In this document: positions 8,790 through 16,667 of the stretch, in pieces
How positions within the stretch are numbered: position 1 is the stretch's first letter
How the letters are laid out: every line of letters begins with the position of its first letter
Assembly (NCBI GenBank): GCA_004356555.1
Contig: SMWY01000091.1
Span: 1 to 38,977 of the forward strand
DNA: 38,977 nt
Direction of reading: 5' to 3'
DNA from: Candidatus Dadabacteria bacterium
GTDB taxonomy: Bacteria > Desulfobacterota_D > UBA1144 > Nemesobacterales > UBA2774
Translations under genes and position numbers: made by a program
Notes under the pieces: model-generated
Seen by the model: the letters and a program-made list of their open reading frames with translations, nothing else
Database searches by the model: none
What the model was told of the DNA's origin: nothing

Positions 8790-10109
8790 ATGGTTATAGA
8801 ATGTGAGAATTGCAAGCGTAAATTTAGGCTAGATGATTCTAGAATTCAACCTCCTGGAAGCAGTGTCATGTGCTCTAAATGCGGGCATATATTCTTTGTA
8901 TCGAAAGCAGAAGATTTTAGTGATGAGAGCAAGTTAGAGCCGTCTCAAGAAACACTTTTGTTCGAGGATTTGAAGGAAGAAATTGTTACGGAAGAAAAAA
9001 GTAATGACTATCTTGAAATAGAAGAGCCTCTTTCCGGAGGTTCATCTGATATAACTCAAGCCGAAATGAGTATAAGAAAAGAGACAGATGAGACAGATAG
9101 TGACATAGTTGATTTACCAACCGAACACGACGAGAATCTGGAAGAGTTTATAGAGAAAAACATAGCAGAAGATAATAAAGCTGATATTCAATCAGAAAAG
9201 TTACAGGGTTTAGAAGAGCAGGAAACAAATTTTGACTTGGAACAAACAGATTCCAAGCAAGAAACGAAAGACTCTATACAGTCAGCACCTGAATTATTTG
9301 AAGCTGGAGATAACGAAGAAAGCGGTATAGTTAGCAATGAGCTTTACACAGAAATTAACTTAGAAGAAGAGAGTTCTCAAGAAATAGCGACAGCAAGTCT
9401 TGATAATATCCCTAATGAGGATATGAACATCGTCACTAATATAGGCGAAGAAGAATTTGATCAACCATATAATGAAATGTCCGAATCTACGTCAAGAACT
9501 CATATCCCAAAATCCGGAGCCGGATTTTTTGCCAAGATAATTTATACGTTTATTACAATAGCAGCTTTATTTGTTATATTTATTGCAAGCCTAGTTATCT
9601 TAATAAACGCAGAAATTCTTCCAAAGGGGACTCTTTCGAATTTAACCGCACTTGTAGAATCTATTATCCCCATAGAGTTGAATAATACTGAAACAGATAA
9701 AGTAATTATCACCGAGCATAGTGGAAGGTGGATGAATACCGTGAATGGACAGGTATATATAGTTTCCGGTTTTATAACAAATGAGTCTCAGGTTCCGGTG
9801 CATTATGTTAAGTTAAAAAGCAAATATATTGCGGCTGAGAAAATACAGTTTGAAGATATTTTCTATGCCGGCAATACGTTTACAGATAATGAGCTTAAAG
9901 TTTCTCCTATTGAGAATATCCTTTCAAAATTAAAGCAGAAAAACGGTGACATCGATGTTAACAACTCCAGAAAACTGGCGGGTCTTAATTATAATATCCA
10001 ACCCGGCGAATCTATACCTTTTTTCACTGTATTCCCCGCCGACGGCAGAATCCTCGGTTTAAAATACAATTTGCAAATTATAGGGTATAAGGATTCTTCT
10101 TCAAATTGA
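8790..10109 (+). CDS. Zinc-ribbon membrane protein with long acidic linker and DUF3426-like C-terminal domain
   Basis: 439 aa, function unknown. Residues 1-40 form an MJ0042-type zinc ribbon with two Cys pairs (C5/C8 and C28/C31) and the family-typical FRLDDSRIQPPGSSVMCSKC. Residues about 50-235 are a low-complexity Glu/Asp/Ser linker with no obvious fold. One transmembrane helix lies at about 249-272. The last about 150 residues resemble the DUF3426 domain, often found after such ribbons in proteobacteria, with a GFITNESQVPVHYVKLKSKY-like core. The predicted topology puts the ribbon in the cytoplasm and the C-terminal domain outside. Such proteins are common in deltaproteobacteria. The ribosome site before ATG 8790 is weak. 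Confidence 0.85.
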   Translation: MVIECENCKRKFRLDDSRIQPPGSSVMCSKCGHIFFVSKAEDFSDESKLEPSQETLLFEDLKEEIVTEEKSNDYLEIEEPLSGGSSDITQAEMSIRKETDETDSDIVDLPTEHDENLEEFIEKNIAEDNKADIQSEKLQGLEEQETNFDLEQTDSKQETKDSIQSAPELFEAGDNEESGIVSNELYTEINLEEESSQEIATASLDNIPNEDMNIVTNIGEEEFDQPYNEMSESTSRTHIPKSGAGFFAKIIYTFITIAALFVIFIASLVILINAEILPKGTLSNLTALVESIIPIELNNTETDKVIITEHSGRWMNTVNGQVYIVSGFITNESQVPVHYVKLKSKYIAAEKIQFEDIFYAGNTFTDNELKVSPIENILSKLKQKNGDIDVNNSRKLAGLNYNIQPGESIPFFTVFPADGRILGLKYNLQIIGYKDSSSN

Positions 10110-10134
10110 ATCTTGCAGTAATCTCAATATATAC

Positions 10135-10158
10135 GCGGAACTATATGCGGAACTATAT
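10135..10158 (+). repeat. Perfect 12-bp tandem duplication
   Basis: The unit GCGGAACTATAT occurs twice without a gap (10135-10146 and 10147-10158), about 25 bp after the zinc-ribbon gene. It probably reflects a recent slippage duplication; no function is evident. Confidence 0.8.
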
Positions 10159-10228
10159 TAAGTAGGATCAGCTTGCTATGTCCTGCTGACTCAAGTAAAG
10201 TAAGTAAAATAATATTAAATATTGTGTG

Positions 10229-10257
10229 TTGTACTCGCTCTGATTTCTAAATACTAT
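10229..10257 (+). promoter_or_regulatory. Weak candidate promoter for the Lys-rich gene and guaBA
   Basis: TTGTAC (10229-10234), 17 bases, then TACTAT (10252-10257). Each box matches consensus at about 4 of 6 bases. The 220-bp gap it sits in has no riboswitch-like fold that I recognise. Confidence 0.28.
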
Positions 10258-10342
10258 TAAAGTTTTATATTAGTTTAGTAGAGAGAGTAGTTCATTTGAA
10301 TATTTAAGGATATCTTTTATTTAAAAATAGGTGAGGGAAAAT

Positions 10343-10864
10343 ATGAAACCTACCCGTCTTAAAATCAGCGTAAGCCAGGATGGACTCCTTCCGCAAGAAA
10401 CGGCAGAAATAGCAACTTTGGATTTTCCGACACTACCTAAGAAACTACTTACAGCTCTTAGTTTTGAACGTGTTGATTCCAATACCTATGTGGGAGTACT
10501 TCCAGTATTTATAAATTTGGGGGAGAAGGAACAGGAGATAGAAATTGAACTAGGCGTAACTCTTCCGGAGATGAGAAAGAAAATAATTGAGATTGTTAAA
10601 ACTCCAGCAAGATTGATTGCTGCAGCACAAGATAAGAAAATAGCCCGCTCAAAAGCTGCTAAAAAGAAAGAGTCAATAAAACAGGCTGCTGCAGCAAAAG
10701 AAAAAGCCACCACTGCTAAAAAGTCGGCATCAGGTCTAAAGAAACCTTCTACTGCAAAAACAGCAAGTAAAACCAAGACAGGCACAGCCAAAGTAAGTAC
10801 TACAAAGACAAAAACAAAAACGAAAGCAAAAGCAACATCAACTAAAACGAAAAGAACAAAATAA
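10343..10864 (+). CDS. Small protein with a histone-H1-like Lys/Ala/Thr-rich tail, function unknown
   Basis: 173 aa from ATG 10343. The N-terminal about 85 residues look folded and mixed alpha/beta (SFERVDSNTYVGVLPVFINL); I do not recognise the family. From about residue 95 the protein is a highly basic, repetitive tail of KAAKKK, AKEKA, SKTKTG and TKTKTKTK units, as in H1-like or AlgP-like bacterial DNA-binding proteins. An in-frame GTG at 10331 could extend it by four residues, but GTGAGGG (10331-10337) is better read as the ribosome site of the ATG. It lies 12 bp before guaB, so it is likely cotranscribed. Nucleic-acid binding by the tail is an inference from composition only. Confidence 0.8.
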   Translation: MKPTRLKISVSQDGLLPQETAEIATLDFPTLPKKLLTALSFERVDSNTYVGVLPVFINLGEKEQEIEIELGVTLPEMRKKIIEIVKTPARLIAAAQDKKIARSKAAKKKESIKQAAAAKEKATTAKKSASGLKKPSTAKTASKTKTGTAKVSTTKTKTKTKAKATSTKTKRTK

Positions 10865-10876
10865 GGATAATACGGA

Positions 10877-12352
10877 ATGAGCAATGAAAACGTTCTAGAA
10901 TGCCTAACATTCGACGATGTTCTTTTAGTGCCTGCTTATTCTGAAATTTTGCCTAATGAAGTTGATACTTCCACTCACTTAACTCCCAATATAAAGCTTA
11001 ATATACCTATCCTAAGTGCTGCTATGGATACCGTAACTGAATCCAAAACCGCAATTGCGCTTGCCCAAGAAGGCGGGATAGGGATTATTCACAGAAATAT
11101 GGATATTGCCGGGCAGACGGCAGAGGTAAATAAAGTAAAGAAGTATGAAAGTGGAATGATCGTTAATCCACTTACGGTTCGTCCTAATCACACTGTTAAA
11201 GAAGCTCTAGACATAATGCTAAGTCAGAACATTACGGGTCTTCCTGTTACAAAGGAAAATGAAATTCTACTTGGCATTGTGACTTTCAGAGACTTAAGAT
11301 TTGAAAAGAACCTGGATTTTAAAGTAAAACAAATTATGACTCCCAAAAAGAGGTTAGTAACTGTAAGGGAGGGAACAAGCCTAGAAGAGGCAAAAGAACT
11401 ACTCCACAAATTTAGAATAGAAAAACTTCCCGTAGTCAATGAAGAATTTAGGCTCTGTGGCCTGATTACAATGAAGGATATAGAAAAAATTGAAAAGTAT
11501 CCTACTGCATGTAAGGACAGTATGGGGAGGCTCAGATGCGGGGCGGCTATAGGGGTGGGTCCCGATAGAGAGGAAAGAATCGAGTCACTTCTAAAAGTAG
11601 GCTGTGACGTCATTGTAATTGATACCGCTCATGGACATTCAAAAAAAGTCCTCGACACGGTGGCTTCTACAAAATCTAACTTTCCCGGACTTGAATTAAT
11701 TGCAGGAAATATTGGAACTGGAGAAGGTGCTGAGGCCATGATAAAAGCTGGGGCAGATGCTCTAAAGGTAGGAGTTGGTCCGGGATCAATATGTACTACA
11801 AGAATTATTGCCGGTATAGGGGTTCCACAAATATCTGCAATTCAAGATGTTACTAAAATAGCAAATAAGCATGATAAACCTATAATTGCTGACGGTGGTA
11901 TAAAATTCTCAGGAGACATCGCTAAAGCAATCGCAGCTGGGGCAAATTCGGTTATGATCGGGAACTTATTCGCCGGAACAGATGAGGCACCAGGAGAAGT
12001 AATACTTTTTCAGGGCAGAACCTACAAAGTCTATCGGGGAATGGGATCAATAGAAGCTATGAAGAAAGGAAGCAGAGACAGATATGCTCAGAACGTGGGT
12101 GACGAAATGATAGACACCAAATTAGTCCCTGAAGGGATTGAAGGAAGAATACCCTTTAGAGGGCCTATTGGCGGCATGATCTATCAACTTATTGGCGGCC
12201 TCAGAGCAGGTATGGGATACACGGGCTGTAAAACGATAAAAGAGTTAAGTACAGAAGCTAAATTCATAAAAGTTACAATGGCCGGGCTTAGAGAAGGCCA
12301 CGTACACGATGTGATCATAACTAAAGAAGCTCCAAATTACAGAATTGAATGA
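10877..12352 (+). CDS. guaB: Inosine-5'-monophosphate dehydrogenase
   Basis: Oxidises IMP to XMP with NAD+, the rate-limiting step to guanine nucleotides. 491 aa, full length. A TIM-barrel catalytic domain is interrupted by two CBS domains (about 95-205, the ITGLPVTKEN and IEKLPVVNEE halves). The catalytic loop GVGPGSICTTR carries Cys306. Downstream are the IMP-phosphate region IADGGIKFSGD and the flap YRGMGSIEAM. The CBS pair suggests regulation by adenine or guanine nucleotides, as known for the family. It begins 12 bp after the Lys-rich gene, and guaA, the next step, follows 70 bp later. Confidence 0.98.
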   Translation: MSNENVLECLTFDDVLLVPAYSEILPNEVDTSTHLTPNIKLNIPILSAAMDTVTESKTAIALAQEGGIGIIHRNMDIAGQTAEVNKVKKYESGMIVNPLTVRPNHTVKEALDIMLSQNITGLPVTKENEILLGIVTFRDLRFEKNLDFKVKQIMTPKKRLVTVREGTSLEEAKELLHKFRIEKLPVVNEEFRLCGLITMKDIEKIEKYPTACKDSMGRLRCGAAIGVGPDREERIESLLKVGCDVIVIDTAHGHSKKVLDTVASTKSNFPGLELIAGNIGTGEGAEAMIKAGADALKVGVGPGSICTTRIIAGIGVPQISAIQDVTKIANKHDKPIIADGGIKFSGDIAKAIAAGANSVMIGNLFAGTDEAPGEVILFQGRTYKVYRGMGSIEAMKKGSRDRYAQNVGDEMIDTKLVPEGIEGRIPFRGPIGGMIYQLIGGLRAGMGYTGCKTIKELSTEAKFIKVTMAGLREGHVHDVIITKEAPNYRIE

Positions 12353-12422
12353 TCGGCAGCATTTCCTTGTATTTAAGTGCGGTCATTCTTACTTTAAACT
12401 TTTTCACAACTAAAATTAGAAA

Positions 12423-13955
12423 ATGCATGATAAAATATTAGTCCTTGATTTCGGCTCTCAATATACACAGCTTATCGCTAGGAGAATACGTGAACTTGGT
12501 GTTTACTCCGAAATCAAGCCTTTTAATACTCCCTTGAACGATATCAAAGAAGCTTTTCCTAAAGCCATCATATTCTCTGGCGGGCCGGCCAGTGTTTGGG
12601 ATAAGGATTCCCCTTCTATAGATTCGGAAATATTCAACATGCAAATCCCTATATTAGGCATTTGTTATGGGATGCAAATCACAGTTCATTTACTGGGAGG
12701 AAAAGTAGAACGTTCAGATAGGCGCGAATTCGGCCCTGCAAAGCTTAAGATAATAGATAATTCTGATTTGTTAGCCGGGATACCGGATGGAAGTGATATA
12801 TGGATGTCACACGGCGACCATGTACTGGAACTCCCCGAGGGATTTACCGCTATAGCTGCAAGCGATAACTCACCTGTAGCCGCTGTTAAAAACGAGAACC
12901 TTAAAATGTACTGTACCCAGTTTCATCCGGAGGTTGTTCACACTGAGTTCGGAAAGGAGATATTGTCCAATTTTGTATTTAATATATCCGGATGTAAGAG
13001 TACCTGGACATCTAAATCGTTTGCCGAGACTTCAATAAAGGATATCAGGGAAAAAGTGGGTTCCTCAAAAGTAATATGCGGACTTTCTGGCGGTGTTGAT
13101 TCAGCAGTTGCCGCAGTAATTATACAACACGCGATTATGGACAACCTTTATTGCATATTCGTAGACACTGGGCTCTTGAGATTTAATGAGGCAGCTGAAG
13201 TTGTTGAATCTTTTAAACATATGGGGTTTAATCTGATCCATGTTGATGCTAAAGACAGGTTCTTTAAAAAGCTCAGTGGGGTATCTGATCCGGAAAAAAA
13301 GAGAAAAATAATTGGTGAAGAATTTATAAATGTATTTGACGAGGAAGCTTCTAAAATCGAGGGTGCGGAATTTCTGGCGCAAGGAACTCTATATCCAGAT
13401 GTTATAGAAAGTGTAAGCGTTAAAGGTCCTTCAGCAACAATAAAATCTCATCATAATGTAGGCGGACTCCCAGAGAAAATGAAGCTCAAATTAGTTGAAC
13501 CTCTCAGGGAGCTTTTTAAAGATGAAGTAAGAGCTGTTGGTTTCGAGCTTGGTATTCCAGAAAATATACTTAACCGTCACCCTTTTCCGGGCCCAGGACT
13601 TGCGATAAGAATTATGGGTGAAATAGAAGAAGATAGGGTTGAGATTCTAAGGCTCGCAGACCATATTTTCATAGATGAAATCAAAAAGGCCGGCATATAT
13701 GACGAAATTTGGCAAGCCTTTTGTGTATATCTTCCGATAAAAACTGTAGGTGTAATGGGTGATGAAAGGACATATGAAGATGTGATTTCACTTAGAGCTG
13801 TTACGAGCTTAGATGGAATGACAGCAAATTGGGCCCGTATTCCATATGATGTTTTAGAGAAAACTTCTGTAAGAATAATAAATGAAGTAAAAGGAATTAA
13901 CCGAGTTGTTTACGATATATCAACAAAACCACCAAGCACTATAGAATGGGAATAA
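12423..13955 (+). CDS. guaA: GMP synthase (glutamine-hydrolysing)
   Basis: Aminates XMP to GMP using glutamine and ATP. 510 aa, single-chain bacterial type. The N-terminal class I amidotransferase has the nucleophile in GICYGMQ (Cys81) and the His168/Glu170 dyad in QFHPEVVH. The ATP pyrophosphatase domain has the P-loop LSGGVDSAVAA (SGGVDS at 222-227). The C-terminal dimerisation domain ends with the usual DISTKPPSTIEWE. It follows guaB in the same direction, forming the classic guaBA pair. The gap between them (12353-12422) has no strong terminator. It ends 11 bp from a convergent small gene. Confidence 0.98.
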   Translation: MHDKILVLDFGSQYTQLIARRIRELGVYSEIKPFNTPLNDIKEAFPKAIIFSGGPASVWDKDSPSIDSEIFNMQIPILGICYGMQITVHLLGGKVERSDRREFGPAKLKIIDNSDLLAGIPDGSDIWMSHGDHVLELPEGFTAIAASDNSPVAAVKNENLKMYCTQFHPEVVHTEFGKEILSNFVFNISGCKSTWTSKSFAETSIKDIREKVGSSKVICGLSGGVDSAVAAVIIQHAIMDNLYCIFVDTGLLRFNEAAEVVESFKHMGFNLIHVDAKDRFFKKLSGVSDPEKKRKIIGEEFINVFDEEASKIEGAEFLAQGTLYPDVIESVSVKGPSATIKSHHNVGGLPEKMKLKLVEPLRELFKDEVRAVGFELGIPENILNRHPFPGPGLAIRIMGEIEEDRVEILRLADHIFIDEIKKAGIYDEIWQAFCVYLPIKTVGVMGDERTYEDVISLRAVTSLDGMTANWARIPYDVLEKTSVRIINEVKGINRVVYDISTKPPSTIEWE

Positions 13956-13966
13956 AATTCCGAAAA

Positions 13967-14176
13967 TCAATTCACCGGTTTTTTAAATATTCCAAACTCT
14001 CCGGTTATAGACACAAGTTCCCAAGATTCTTTACCAAGCTCGTTTAAGGTTTCCTCCATTCCTTGACCCATTGTTGCCCTTCTTGCGCCTGCTGCTTCTT
14101 TTGACACCGCTATGTCGTGATCATTACTCTCTTGGAACAGCGAATTTACTGATACAACTTTATAATCCCATTTCAT
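13967..14176 (-). CDS. Small DUF4177-like protein
   Basis: 69 aa. It starts MKWDYKVVSV and contains ELGKESWELVSI near the C-terminus, the two diagnostic ends of the DUF4177 fold (a short beta-alpha-beta unit). Between them is an insertion with EAAGARRATMGQGME that I do not recognise. Function is unknown across the family. Its ATG overlaps the stop of the preceding 67-aa gene in an ATGA arrangement, so translation is coupled and the two products may work together. The stop is only 11 bp from the guaA stop on the other strand. Confidence 0.75.
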   Translation of the reverse strand: MKWDYKVVSVNSLFQESNDHDIAVSKEAAGARRATMGQGMEETLNELGKESWELVSITGEFGIFKKPVN

Positions 14177-14376
14177 TCGGATATTTCCTCTTCGACTTGA
14201 TCAAGTTCTTCTTCAGAGCTTACCTCATCTTCCTCTATGACAAGGGGCTCTCCTTTTTCCTCTACATCAGGAAGACTTGCCAGATGTTTTTCATAATCCT
14301 TCTTGGAAAGCTTGCCTTCTAGAATATTCCTTTCCACTATTCTTACCTCATATAAAAACTCGTCTTTTTTGCTCAT
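14173..14376 (-). CDS. Small acidic protein of unknown function
   Basis: 67 aa from ATG 14376. That start is chosen over the ATG at 14409 because GGAGG (14388-14384) lies 7 bases before it and no ribosome site precedes the longer form. The N-terminal half is charged and helical (EVRIVERNILEGKLSKKDYE), followed by HLASLPDVEEKGEPL and a strongly acidic tail of about 20 residues. I do not know the family. It is translationally coupled to the DUF4177-like gene through an ATGA overlap. Confidence 0.68.
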   Translation of the reverse strand: MSKKDEFLYEVRIVERNILEGKLSKKDYEKHLASLPDVEEKGEPLVIEEDEVSSEEELDQVEEEISE

Positions 14377-14383
14377 TATAAAA

Positions 14384-14388
14384 CCTCC
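14384..14388 (-). promoter_or_regulatory. Shine-Dalgarno site fixing the start of the acidic small protein
   Basis: A perfect GGAGG on the minus strand, 7 bases before ATG 14376. It argues against the upstream in-frame ATG at 14409. Confidence 0.65.
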
Positions 14389-14446
14389 GGGAAAACTTAG
14401 GATACCCAATGAACTGGGTTTCGCAATCTACAATCTATTAACTTTT

Positions 14447-14477
14447 AGTATAAATGTGATTTACTTCTCCGTTCCAA
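14447..14477 (-). promoter_or_regulatory. Weak candidate promoter of the two-gene DUF4177 operon
   Basis: Minus strand TTGGAA (14477-14472) and TATACT (14452-14447) with a rather long 19-base spacer. It lies about 70 bases before ATG 14376 and after the epimerase stop. The -10 matches 5 of 6 bases. Confidence 0.28.
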
Positions 14478-14515
14478 TTTAATCACTTTTAATTCTATTT
14501 CAATATATTAGACAC

Positions 14516-15442
14516 CTAAGATTTTGGCTTCAAATTAAACCAATCCCATGTGTTTTGAATACCCTCTGTCAACTGTACACTCGGGGTCCAACTCAATATC
14601 TTTTCAGCATATTTCACATCTAGACTTATACTCTGCACTTCTCCTAGTCTAGCATCCCCATATTCAACTTGAAAATCGGCCCCAGATGAATTTTTAAGCT
14701 CAGCAATCAAATCATTTACAGAAGTTTCAACCTCGGTCCCAATATTGTAACTGCCAACCGGTGCACTTAGACTTAGGAGATTAGCTTTTGCCACGTCCTC
14801 TACATAAACATAATCCCTTGTTTGACTACCGTCTCCAAAAATCGTGCACGGCATTCCTGAAAGAATACGACTGCAGAATATCGCAATAACCCCTGCCTCA
14901 CCGTGAGGATTTTGGCGGGGACCGTAGACATTTGCATATCTCAAAGCTACATATTCAAAACCATGTACGTAATTATAGTAGCCAAGGTACTTTTCAATCG
15001 CGTATTTAGATGTTCCATATGGAGAGATAGGAAAGGGCTCCGTTTTCTCATCGGCGGGTATATCTTCGGGCTCCCCATATATTGCACCCCCAGTAGAGGC
15101 AAAAATAAATTTCTTTACATCATGCCTTAAAGATGATTCTATAAGATGTAATGTGCCTATAATATTAATTTCGGCATCGTGCATGGGGTTGAGGACCGAC
15201 TTTCTTACATCTATCTGGGCTGCATGATGGTCTATAACATCAGGCTTAAAATCTGAGATGACTTTTTCGACCTTTTCTGAATCTCTAATATCGCATTTTA
15301 TAAATTCAGCGCCGTTAGGGATATTTTCTTCTCTACCAGTAGATAGATCATCAATAATGACGACCTCATGCCCTTCTTTAAGAAAGGTATCCACCACCCA
15401 AGAACCGATAAATCCCGCTCCGCCTGTTACAAGTATTTTCAT
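14516..15442 (-). CDS. NAD-dependent sugar-nucleotide epimerase/dehydratase (UDP-glucose 4-epimerase-like, extended SDR)
   Basis: 308 aa. Rossmann motif TGGAGFIG (about 6-13), acidic end of beta-2 in IIDDLSTG, the DHHAAQIDVRKSV loop, a catalytic Ser/Thr region FASTGGAIYGEP, and the SDR pair Y-x3-K in YGTSKYAIEKYL. The cofactor-side LRYANVYGPRQ and FGDGSQTRDYVYVEDV segments are typical of GalE-like and UDP-glucuronate-type 4-epimerases. It therefore probably converts a UDP-hexose for surface polysaccharide, but the exact sugar cannot be told. GGGGAA lies before ATG 15442. It stands alone, without glycosyltransferases nearby. Confidence 0.9.
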   Translation of the reverse strand: MKILVTGGAGFIGSWVVDTFLKEGHEVVIIDDLSTGREENIPNGAEFIKCDIRDSEKVEKVISDFKPDVIDHHAAQIDVRKSVLNPMHDAEINIIGTLHLIESSLRHDVKKFIFASTGGAIYGEPEDIPADEKTEPFPISPYGTSKYAIEKYLGYYNYVHGFEYVALRYANVYGPRQNPHGEAGVIAIFCSRILSGMPCTIFGDGSQTRDYVYVEDVAKANLLSLSAPVGSYNIGTEVETSVNDLIAELKNSSGADFQVEYGDARLGEVQSISLDVKYAEKILSWTPSVQLTEGIQNTWDWFNLKPKS

Positions 15443-15542
15443 TTATTAGTTCCCCGTAAATTATTTAGCTCTAAATAAGTACAATCTTTTATCGGTTAAA
15501 AAGTAAAGCTAATATTCACTACTATTGAATTTATTGTCAATC

Positions 15543-16538
15543 CTAAGGTGCAAGACCTTCTATGGTTTCTCTTACCATGTCGCGTGAGGTTTTAGGGGGG
15601 AAAAGAATAATAGGTAAATCGGCGCCGCTATCAATATACTGAGCGATCTTTGATCGTCCGGACTCAGCATTACCGCAGATTGATAAGGAGTTTACAATCT
15701 CATTGCTCACACCCTCAATAGCCCCACTCTTATCCCCTTTACTCCATCTATCTACTATCATATCAGCCTCAGCTTGAAATCCATAGCGAACCATAGCACT
15801 ATGATAAAAAGTACCCATACCCCCTACATAATATGCTATGTATTCTTTAATGATACTCTTTGCAAGATCCTCATCTTGAGACACAGCAGCGGGTATATAT
15901 GGACTTACCTCAATTTGCCCGGCATTCCTTCCTACTTTTTCGGCCCCCGATAATAGTTCCTTTTTACCACCTGCAAGATTCTCCGGAGGAACCAGAAATG
16001 GTATCCACCCATCGGCAATCTCACCGGTAAGCTTTATGTTTTTAGAACCCATGGCGGCTATGAAAATTGGTATGTTCTTTTTGATCGGCTTGAATTGGAG
16101 ACGGAAGTTCTTCAATTTGAAAATCTCCCCTTCATAATTAACCCTTTCGCTATTTAGAATCATACGGATGATTTCCACATATTCCCTAGTTCTCTGAAGT
16201 GGCTTTTCATAGGGCACCCCATGCCAATTCTCAATGACTACGGGTCCGCTTGTGCCTAGACCGAGAATTATACGACCATCTGATATTTCATCTAATGTAG
16301 CGACGGTCTGAGCTATCATGGCAGGTGTACGGCTATATACGGAGATTATTCCTGTGGCTAGTTTTATTCTTTTAGTGTGAGAGGCAAGAAGTCCGAGGAT
16401 TGAGAAAGCATCCCTACCCCACATCTCAGGAACCCAAATTGAGTCGTATCCGAGATCTTCAGCTAATTGTGCAATCTCTATAAGTTCCCCCTTTGTTATA
16501 TTGTTCCAATATGGGGTAACCAAACCGATCTTGCGCAT
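15543..16538 (-). CDS. LLM-class (luciferase-like) flavin/F420-dependent oxidoreductase
   Basis: 331 aa, a bacterial-luciferase-like TIM barrel. The start MRKIGLVTPYWNN, then LAEDLGYDSIWVPEMWGRD, LATGIISVYSRTPAMIAQT, LDEISDGRIILGLGTSGP and NFRLQFKPIKKNIPIFIAAMG are typical of the F420-dependent group (Mer/FGD-like) rather than FMN monooxygenases. The cofactor cannot be proven from sequence, but a cofC-like gene at 37155-37814 in the same window supports F420. It has a strong ribosome site (AAGGAGAG) and is divergent from the aminopeptidase gene. Substrate unknown. Confidence 0.88.
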   Translation of the reverse strand: MRKIGLVTPYWNNITKGELIEIAQLAEDLGYDSIWVPEMWGRDAFSILGLLASHTKRIKLATGIISVYSRTPAMIAQTVATLDEISDGRIILGLGTSGPVVIENWHGVPYEKPLQRTREYVEIIRMILNSERVNYEGEIFKLKNFRLQFKPIKKNIPIFIAAMGSKNIKLTGEIADGWIPFLVPPENLAGGKKELLSGAEKVGRNAGQIEVSPYIPAAVSQDEDLAKSIIKEYIAYYVGGMGTFYHSAMVRYGFQAEADMIVDRWSKGDKSGAIEGVSNEIVNSLSICGNAESGRSKIAQYIDSGADLPIILFPPKTSRDMVRETIEGLAP

Positions 16539-16611
16539 TTCATCTCTCCTTAATCAATAGAAGTTATAGATTGAACTGTGAGACCTTACAAGTGCTGAGA
16601 AGATAAGGCAT

Positions 16612-16639
16612 ATTATAATATTGCTTATAATAAGCACAA
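16612..16639. promoter_or_regulatory. Divergent promoter region with a palindrome, possible operator
   Basis: A perfect inverted repeat TGCTTA-TAA-TAAGCA occupies 16622-16636. On the minus strand TTGTGC (16639-16634), a 16-base spacer and TATAAT (16617-16612) form a plausible promoter for the LLM gene, with the palindrome inside its spacer and -35. The plus strand also has TATAAT boxes at 16614-16619 and 16626-16631 facing the aminopeptidase. A regulator bound here could control both genes; that is inference. Confidence 0.38.
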
Positions 16640-16667
16640 GGATTACGCAAAATCGGAGGCATCATAA

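Noticed and set aside
10486..10884. 132-codon minus-strand frame rich in Val/Phe/Ala
   Set aside because: It is the exact antisense of the Lys/Ala/Thr-rich tail (AAA and GCA codons read backwards as TTT and TGC); it has no ribosome site and would overlap guaB.
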